Assembly (NCBI GenBank): GCA_964614795.1
Contig: CAZTME010000035.1
Location: 1 to 11,450 of the forward strand
From: CAZTME01 sp964614795
GTDB lineage: Bacteria; Patescibacteriota; Microgenomatia; UBA1400; PJMF01
Direction of reading: 5' to 3'
Length of the DNA: 11,450 nucleotides
Shown here: positions 7,053-11,450 of the stretch, one piece after another
Numbering within the stretch: the stretch's first letter is position 1
How the letters are laid out: each line of letters starts with the position of its first letter
Translations under genes and position numbers: made by a program
The notes under the pieces: model-generated
Seen by the model: only the letters and a program-made list of their open reading frames with translations
Database searches by the model: none
Told to the model about the DNA's origin: nothing

Positions 7053-7373
7053 ATCAATTTAATATTTTTAAATTCTTCTGCTAAATATAAAAAAGTTGAT
7101 TAAAATCTAAATTACAGAGATAATTAAGTAAATTCTAATCTGGATTATTGACTAGCAAAAGATTTTTATTTAACCACCAACCCCACAACAGCTCTCAAAG
7201 CGATTGTGTAAAAAAATCTATAAATTATAAATTTATTGAATATTTCTTTTGATGCAGAATCATTTTAAACACTATTTTCAGAGACTATATAGTGAGTGGT
7301 GAAATAATAATTCAGTGCTATAGTTTTATAAATGCCAATTGTATGTACTATCGGCTTATGTTATGATTAAAGT
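7053..7373. other. Intergenic region between GH18 gene and PBP copy 2 (321 bp)
   Basis: This stretch is very AT-rich with no supported gene. A weak AT-only inverted repeat (AATTTAA / TTAAATT, 7056-7062 and 7068-7074) follows the GH18 stop but lacks GC pairs and a clean U-tract, so no terminator is called. The right end holds the leaderless promoter described separately. Nothing else recognisable is seen. Confidence 0.6.
7339..7367 (+). promoter_or_regulatory. Sigma-70-type extended -10 promoter giving a probable leaderless mRNA for PBP copy 2
   Basis: A -35 TTGTAT (7339-7344), an exact 17-bp spacer and a -10 TATGAT (7362-7367) are present. TGT precedes the -10, making an extended -10. The usual start point about 7 nt beyond the -10 falls at 7374, which is the A of the ATG. 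No Shine-Dalgarno could exist on such a transcript. This also supports the long N-terminal form of the protein. Confidence 0.6.
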
Positions 7374-9980
7374 ATGGCGGGTTATAGAGCAAAAACACGA
7401 GCTCAAAAAAAACAAAAAATTGAATCTCATGTTTCTAATACCCAAAAAAAGAAAAAAAATCCTTCAGAAGTCAAAAATCTTCAAAAAAAAATACCCTCCG
7501 CAATTCGCTCTAAAGCAAAATTTCAAAAATCAAAATCAGAACAAAGAACAATCAATAATGAAAAAATTTCTCTAAAAGATCGGATAAAAAAATCAAGTTA
7601 TAAAAACAATTTTCAAAGAAATGATTTACTTTTCAATTGGAATTTACTCAACAGATGGAAGAAAAAAACTCAGGTTATAAGTTATTCAAGAACTAAAAGA
7701 CCAAAATTGATTTCTGCTACAAAAAATGAAAATCAAGTAGATTTTAAATCTCAAACACCGCCAATAAGTCTTTTTTCTCGAAAACAAAAAGCAAGATTGA
7801 TTGCAAAAAATCAAGGATATCAACGAAAGAAAACTCGCAGTCGTCTGGAAAAAAATATTAAAGGCGCTCTGGAACCAGCTGCCAAGTATCGACCCAATCA
7901 CATTCAAATTCAGTCCGAAGTTACAAAAATGCACAGCACATTTTTTGGTGTGCGTTGGCGATATGTCTTTGCAAGTGGCGTCGCCGTTTCTTTAACAATC
8001 ATTTTACTGGTAGGTAGTTGGGGAATTTATGATTTGGTTTTCAGAGATTTACCTGATGTTCAAGAATTAACTCAAAGACCTTTAGCTTTATCCAGCAAAA
8101 TTTATGATCGAAACGGAGAATTGTTGTACACAATGTATGAAGATGAAAATCGCACGGTCGTACCTCTATCCAAGATATCTCCCTATGCTATTCAAGCCAC
8201 TTTATCAATTGAAGACAAAGCTTTTTATGAACATTTCGGATTTTCTTTATCCGGAATTGCTCGGGCGGTACTGGAGAATTATCAAGGCAAACCCATTCAG
8301 GGTGGCTCAACGATAACTCAACAATTGGTGAAAAACAGATTGCTCTCACCAGAAAGATCTTATCGCAGAAAAGTACGAGAATTACTGCTTTCACTACTGG
8401 TGGAAAGATCTTTCACTAAGGATCAAATTTTAGAAATGTATTTAAACACGGTAGCCTATGGAGGTTCCATTTATGGTATCGAAGAGGCTTCAATTCGATA
8501 TTTTGGCAAACACGCCATTGATTTGGATTTGGCTGAAAGTGCGCTGCTGGCAGGACTGCCAGCAGCGCCAAGCGCCTACTCCCCTTTTGGTCCAAATCCG
8601 GAATATGCCAGAGCCAGACAACTTGAGGTTTTACGTCGCATGCAAGAAGACGGCCATATTTCTGAAGAACAATTAATTTCTGCCAGCAACACTCAACCGC
8701 AATTAATCTCCAGTGAAACGGGAATTAAGGCTCCTCACTTTGTTTTTTATGTTCGTCAATTGTTAGCTCAAAAATTTGGAGAAGAAGCGCTTTACCGAGA
8801 GGGATTAAGAGTGGTCACAACCTTGGATTTAAATTTACAAGAACAAACTCAAGAGAAAGTGACTTCCGAGATAGAAACCTTACAGCGCATGAGAATCTCT
8901 AACGGCGCAGCCTTGGTTACAAATCCTCAAACCGGCGAAGTTTTAGCTATGGTGGGCAGTAGAAATTATTTTGATATCAAAAACGATGGCCAAGTTAACG
9001 TCACCACTCGTCCCAGGCAACCCGGAAGTTCTATCAAGCCATTGGTTTATTCGCTGGGTCTGCAAAAAGGTATGACTGTGCGCACCACCATTGATGACAG
9101 TCCCGTTTCCTATGCTTTTGCCGGCTCTCCTCCTTACACTCCAAAAAATTACGATGGCAAATTTCACGGACGCGTGACTTTAAAAACCGCTTTGGCCAAT
9201 TCTTATAATATTCCTGCCGTCAAAACTTTGGCTCAAGTTGGCATCAACGATTTTATCGATCACGCCCAAAAAATGGGTATTTCCACCTGGAAAGATCGCT
9301 CCAGATTTGGTCTGTCTCTGTCACTGGGCAGTGGTGAAGTGTTGATGACCGACTTAGCTACCGCCTATGGAGTTTTTGCCAATAATGGCTACCGGGTGGA
9401 TTTAAATCCAATTGTTGAAATTACATCCGCTAAGGGTGAAGTGCTGTATAAAAACGAGTGTATTTTCACACCAGAAAAATGCCCCAAGCAAAAAGTTTTT
9501 GATTCGGAAATTGCTTACTTAATGACAAGTATTCTTTCCGATAACGTGGCGCGCACTCCTGCTTTTGGCGCTTTGAGCACGCTTCATATTCCCAATCAAG
9601 AAGTGGCTGTCAAAACCGGTACCACTAACAGCATGCGGGACAACTGGACAGTTGGTTACACCAGCAATCGAGTGGTGGCTGTTTGGGTCGGGAATAATGA
9701 TAATACACCTATGAGCTATGTGGCTTCGGGTATTACCGGAGCCTCGCCAATTTGGAATGAAATTATGAGAACTCAACTTTCTGCGGATTCACCTCATGTT
9801 TTTGCCATACCACCGGGGTTGGTGAAAGTTGCTTCATGTAATGGAAGTGGTAGTGATTTTTTTGTGGCGGGAACCGAATCCAAAGTGAGTTGTCCCAAGC
9901 CGGCCAATATTGCCAAACCTCCGCCTTCTCCAGGGACGATCAATCAAACCGCCAATAATTCTCCTCAAACCGCTCTTTGA
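7374..9980 (+). CDS. Class A penicillin-binding protein (bifunctional GT51 / transpeptidase), copy 2, with long basic N-terminal extension
   Basis: This 868-residue paralogue of the first PBP is clearly similar to it from the membrane segment through the transpeptidase domain. Residues 1-195 form a Lys/Arg/Gln/Asn/Ser-rich cytoplasmic extension, far longer than usual. One membrane segment follows (about 197-218). GT51 has E280-D281 in 'IEDKAFYEHFG', 'GGSTITQQLVKN' (310-321) and E354 in 'EMYLN'. The transpeptidase has S552xxK555, S610-Y-N612 and K747-T-G-T, so both activities look intact. The usual 'LAGLPQAPS' reads 'LAGLPAAPS' and is encoded by a perfect palindrome. The tail is Pro/Asn/Thr-rich with C822 and C840 but lacks the longer C-terminal extension of copy 1. 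The start at 7374 is backed by the leaderless promoter; Met186 (7929) is a weaker alternative without a Shine-Dalgarno. The stop is TGA. Confidence 0.97.
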   Translation: MAGYRAKTRAQKKQKIESHVSNTQKKKKNPSEVKNLQKKIPSAIRSKAKFQKSKSEQRTINNEKISLKDRIKKSSYKNNFQRNDLLFNWNLLNRWKKKTQVISYSRTKRPKLISATKNENQVDFKSQTPPISLFSRKQKARLIAKNQGYQRKKTRSRLEKNIKGALEPAAKYRPNHIQIQSEVTKMHSTFFGVRWRYVFASGVAVSLTIILLVGSWGIYDLVFRDLPDVQELTQRPLALSSKIYDRNGELLYTMYEDENRTVVPLSKISPYAIQATLSIEDKAFYEHFGFSLSGIARAVLENYQGKPIQGGSTITQQLVKNRLLSPERSYRRKVRELLLSLLVERSFTKDQILEMYLNTVAYGGSIYGIEEASIRYFGKHAIDLDLAESALLAGLPAAPSAYSPFGPNPEYARARQLEVLRRMQEDGHISEEQLISASNTQPQLISSETGIKAPHFVFYVRQLLAQKFGEEALYREGLRVVTTLDLNLQEQTQEKVTSEIETLQRMRISNGAALVTNPQTGEVLAMVGSRNYFDIKNDGQVNVTTRPRQPGSSIKPLVYSLGLQKGMTVRTTIDDSPVSYAFAGSPPYTPKNYDGKFHGRVTLKTALANSYNIPAVKTLAQVGINDFIDHAQKMGISTWKDRSRFGLSLSLGSGEVLMTDLATAYGVFANNGYRVDLNPIVEITSAKGEVLYKNECIFTPEKCPKQKVFDSEIAYLMTSILSDNVARTPAFGALSTLHIPNQEVAVKTGTTNSMRDNWTVGYTSNRVVAVWVGNNDNTPMSYVASGITGASPIWNEIMRTQLSADSPHVFAIPPGLVKVASCNGSGSDFFVAGTESKVSCPKPANIAKPPPSPGTINQTANNSPQTAL
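8541..8568. repeat. 28-bp GC-rich perfect palindrome inside the GT51 domain of PBP copy 2
   Basis: GCGCTGCTGGCAG (8541-8553) and CTGCCAGCAGCGC (8556-8568) are exact 13-nt complements separated by GA. It encodes the conserved 'ALLAGLPAAP' stretch, so it is not an inserted element; codon choice makes the symmetry. The same motif in PBP copy 1 (about 4174-4205) is not palindromic. As RNA it would form a 12-bp stem with a GGAC tetraloop. Confidence 0.85.
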
Positions 9981-10287
9981 TTACATAAAGATTTAACATC
10001 GATTTGATATGTAGCAAACTCAAAACAGAATGACGCTTTATTAACGGCCGCTTTATCTGGTTTTTAAGCAGATAAAGAGTCCGATAGAAAAGTATCATTC
10101 TTTTTACTGAGTTATAAGTAATTTATTAGCTTATGCTTAGAGCATGAAAAGAAGGGGATTTTGGTACTGCAGAACCCATCCAACTTAACTGCAGATGTGA
10201 GTTTAAAAGATTTTTTATCACACTATAACAATACAAATCATTTGATCATCTTTTGGTCAATAGTGTGGTTTCTATGCATGAAATCTT
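9981..10287. other. Convergent intergenic region (307 bp) rich in inverted repeats
   Basis: This region lies between the 3' end of PBP copy 2 and the 3' end of the small membrane protein gene. No supported gene is seen; the only ATG frame noted is 14 codons (10145-10189). It holds a 9-bp hairpin at 10051-10077, a 5-bp hairpin ATGCT-TAG-AGCAT at 10133-10145, an ACTGCAGA direct repeat around 10172 and 10190, and a nested stem-loop at 10204-10290. Transcripts from both sides end here, so these are candidate 3'-end structures. Confidence 0.55.
10051..10077. repeat. 9-bp perfect stem-loop downstream of PBP copy 2
   Basis: CTTTATCTG (10051-10059) and CAGATAAAG (10069-10077) are exact complements around a 9-nt loop. 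It begins 71 nt after the PBP stop. No U-run follows on the plus strand (AGTCCGATAG), so it may stabilise a 3' end rather than act as an intrinsic terminator. Confidence 0.55.
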
Positions 10288-10290
10288 TTA
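10204..10290. repeat. Nested three-stem inverted repeat overlapping the stop codon of the small membrane protein gene
   Basis: Three pairs of arms nest concentrically. The outer arms are TAAAAGATTT (10204-10213) with AAATCTTTTA (10281-10290). The middle arms are CACACTAT (10219-10226) with ATAGTGTG (10260-10267). The inner arms are TTGATCA (10242-10248) with TGGTCAA (10254-10260), having one G-T pair and sharing base 10260 with the middle arm. The right outer arm includes the TAA stop (10288-10290) of the minus-strand gene. Only moderate U-runs flank it, so it is a candidate 3' structure or bidirectional end signal rather than a textbook terminator. Confidence 0.5.
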
Positions 10291-10515
10291 TCGGTATAAA
10301 AATTGAACGAATAAACCCAGCAAAATAGTGAGAATTAATAAAAATGGCGCTACCAGCTTTTCCAGTTTTTCTTTTTTTTGAGCGGCTTGTTTTTTGGCGG
10401 CGCGCCGCAGGCGCGCCGCCTGCTTCTCTCTTTTTTCCTTTTCCAATTCTTCAGTTTTCTTATATAAATTTTCAGCCACTTCCACCGATGCAGATGAATT
10501 GATCAAATTATTCAT
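10288..10515 (-). CDS. Small charged coiled-coil protein with C-terminal membrane anchor
   Basis: This 75-residue protein is not recognised as a named family. Residues about 10-52 form a strongly charged helix rich in Lys, Glu, Ala, Arg and Gln, likely a coiled coil. Residues about 54-73 are a hydrophobic membrane segment, followed by a two-residue tail. The arrangement suggests a tail-anchored protein with the helix in the cytoplasm. It starts 14 nt after the cmk stop, with no Shine-Dalgarno, and is probably in the cmk operon. The codons for 'QAARLRRAAK' form a GC-rich palindrome that stands out from the A-rich remainder. The reading frame is supported by its clear helix-plus-anchor design and operon position. 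Confidence 0.65.
   Translation of the reverse strand: MNNLINSSASVEVAENLYKKTEELEKEKREKQAARLRRAAKKQAAQKKEKLEKLVAPFLLILTILLGLFVQFLYR
10396..10420. repeat. GC-only inverted and direct repeat inside the small membrane protein gene
   Basis: GGCGGCGCGCC (10396-10406) and GGCGCGCCGCC (10410-10420) are exact complements around GCA. On the minus strand the same 25 bp also holds a 10-bp direct repeat (GCGGCGCGCC) separated by one T. Except for one A:T pair, every base pair is G:C, in an otherwise AT-rich gene. A T-run on one side only and no U-run after the stem on the minus strand argue against an intrinsic terminator. Confidence 0.8.
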
Positions 10516-10529
10516 AATAATTAGGAATA

Positions 10530-11222
10530 TTATTCTTTAGATCGCAATAGTTTAACTTGAATAACAATCATGTCAACAACTTGCTCAATGGAAAGATCGC
10601 TCGTATCAATTTTAATATGTTCCGGCAGTTGTCTGAGCGGATCAACACTTCTGTTTGAATCATACTCATCTCTTTTTTCCAAATCTTCATAAACTTGAGC
10701 AAAGCTCACATCTTCACCTCTTGTTTGCAACTCAAAATGTCTTCTTTTCGCTCTTACCGTAGAATTGGCTGTCAAGAAAATTTTGAGTTGAGCATTGGGC
10801 AAAACTCGCAAAGCAATGTCTCTTCCTTCCATCACCACGTCTTGATTTAAAGCAATTAATTGTTGTTTTTTGACCAATTCTTTTCGAACAAGTGGCAAAG
10901 CCGCAATTTTAGATACTTCCCGACTAACCGCTTCCGTTCTAATTAACCAGGAAATGTCTTCACCATTTAAAATAAGCGTGGTTAACCTGCCATCTTTTTC
11001 TAAAGCTAAAGGATTTCTCATTACGATCTTGGATTTTTCAATCGCTTTAACTATCGCCTTTTCATCACTGAAGGAAATTTTATTTTTTTGCGCCAACAAT
11101 GTTGCAGCTCTATACATTGCTCCGGTATCAACATAAAGAAATCCTAATCTTTCGGCAACAAGTCTGGATATCGTTCCTTTTCCAGCCGCCACCGGACCAT
11201 CTATAGCAATTTGAAATGACAT
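10530..11222 (-). CDS. cmk: Cytidylate kinase (canonical bacterial Cmk)
   Basis: This 230-residue cytoplasmic enzyme transfers phosphate from ATP to CMP or dCMP, giving CDP/dCDP for RNA, DNA and lipid-precursor synthesis. The Walker A is 'GPVAAGKGTISR' (9-20) with K15 intact. 'VDTGAMYRA' (31-39) is the CMP-binding signature. 'EGRDIA' (132-137) holds the conserved Gly-Arg-Asp, 'RAKRR' (157-161) lies in the LID region, and 'RDEYDSNRSVDPL' (184-196) matches the RDxxDSxRxxxPL motif. 'HIKIDTSDLSIEQVV' closes the fold. Length is typical for the family. The ATG at 11222 has no clear Shine-Dalgarno. It is followed on the same strand by the small membrane protein gene 14 nt away. Confidence 0.96.
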   Translation of the reverse strand: MSFQIAIDGPVAAGKGTISRLVAERLGFLYVDTGAMYRAATLLAQKNKISFSDEKAIVKAIEKSKIVMRNPLALEKDGRLTTLILNGEDISWLIRTEAVSREVSKIAALPLVRKELVKKQQLIALNQDVVMEGRDIALRVLPNAQLKIFLTANSTVRAKRRHFELQTRGEDVSFAQVYEDLEKRDEYDSNRSVDPLRQLPEHIKIDTSDLSIEQVVDMIVIQVKLLRSKE

Positions 11223-11450
11223 ACTTTCAATCTGTTGATATTTGTCTTTGCAAATAAATCAGTGAATTTTATTATTATTAGGACTCTGACTTATTGCAGA
11301 TCATTGGCAAAATGACAATGTAAGTATTTTGCCACAAGTCTGATTAAAATGAAGGGTGAAAATACACTTGTCGCGCGATAAAAACATGAATCAAGAAAAA
11401 TCCCCAAGTTTATGCTTACTTTTTATACAATAGTGCTGATTCTAACAAGC
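11223..11450. other. Non-coding stretch upstream of cmk, to the window edge
   Basis: These 228 bp contain no supported gene on either strand; only frames of 10-14 codons are seen. The region should carry the cmk promoter unless cmk is part of a longer operon, but I cannot name a convincing -35/-10 pair. A 9-bp inverted repeat lies at 11305-11334, and a TCGCGCGA palindrome lies at 11371-11378. Confidence 0.5.
11305..11334. repeat. 9-bp inverted repeat upstream of cmk
   Basis: TGGCAAAAT (11305-11313) and ATTTTGCCA (11326-11334) are exact complements with a 12-bp centre. The length and spacing suit either a repressor operator for a dimeric regulator or an RNA hairpin in a long cmk leader. It sits 83 bp upstream of the cmk start. 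No U-run follows on either strand. Confidence 0.45.

Noticed and set aside
7267..7295. CACTAT / ATAGTG inverted repeat upstream of PBP copy 2
   Set aside because: It has only six base pairs in very AT-rich DNA, with no clear relation to the promoter at 7339-7367.
7339..7575. 78-codon plus-strand frame overlapping the start of PBP copy 2
   Set aside because: It overlaps the -35, -10 and first 200 nt of the PBP gene in another frame. Its Lys-rich content is a by-product of the A-tracts.
10145..10189. 14-codon frame starting ATGAAAAGAAGGGG, resembling a leader peptide
   Set aside because: It has no regulatory codon run matching a nearby biosynthetic gene and no downstream plus-strand gene in the window.
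11401..11431. TATACA near the right edge as a plus-strand promoter
   Set aside because: No acceptable -35 lies 16-18 bp upstream, and no plus-strand gene is visible before the window ends.
1..11450. CRISPR array, tRNA, rRNA or transposon
   Set aside because: No regularly spaced repeats, cloverleaf-like segments, rRNA-like conserved stretches or transposase motifs were seen on either strand.

Overview
The window is AT-rich, densely coded bacterial DNA. It most resembles a member of the Candidate Phyla Radiation (Patescibacteria, possibly Microgenomates-like). That placement is an inference from several traits: a DUF5667-like small membrane protein, an archaeal-type cytidylate kinase-like protein, an RnlA-like HEPN protein, two large class A penicillin-binding proteins with basic N-termini, and a scarcity of Shine-Dalgarno sequences. 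Several genes end in TGA, so the code is standard and not the TGA=Gly code of Gracilibacteria/Absconditabacteria. No rRNA, tRNA, CRISPR array or transposase was found.

Layout. (1) 3-137, plus: the C-terminal tail of a gene that enters from the left, possibly a glycosyltransferase. Its stop codon directly abuts the stop of a convergent gene. (2) 138-2932, minus: four genes read right to left. They are an RnlA-like HEPN protein, an archaeal-type cytidylate kinase-like protein with its own promoter, an overlapping degenerate CPBP-type membrane protein, and a single-pass DUF5667-like protein. (3) 2933-3393: a divergent intergenic region. (4) 3394-9980, plus: a cell-wall block with a class A PBP, a GH18 SleL/YaaH-like glycosidase 5 nt downstream, and, after a 321-bp gap, a second class A PBP paralogue. 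The second PBP has a basic cytoplasmic extension of about 190 residues and apparently a leaderless promoter. (5) 9981-10287: a convergent intergenic region rich in inverted repeats. (6) 10288-11222, minus: canonical bacterial cytidylate kinase (cmk), then a 75-residue protein with a charged helix and a C-terminal membrane anchor.

How the genes fit together. The two bifunctional PBPs polymerise and cross-link peptidoglycan outside the membrane. The membrane-anchored GH18 enzyme probably trims or remodels glycan strands and is likely co-transcribed with the first PBP. The canonical Cmk supplies CDP/dCDP, and the second kinase-like protein belongs to a different cytidylate-kinase subfamily whose substrate cannot be read from sequence. 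The HEPN protein has the residues expected of an active RNase but no visible antitoxin partner.

The most unusual features are: the leaderless, extended -10 promoter of the second PBP and its poly-A-rich basic N-terminus; GC-rich perfect palindromes inside coding sequence, one arising from codon choice within a conserved GT51 motif; repeated GCGCGC runs in otherwise AT-rich DNA; two unrelated-type cytidylate kinases in one window; and the orphan RnlA-like HEPN gene.
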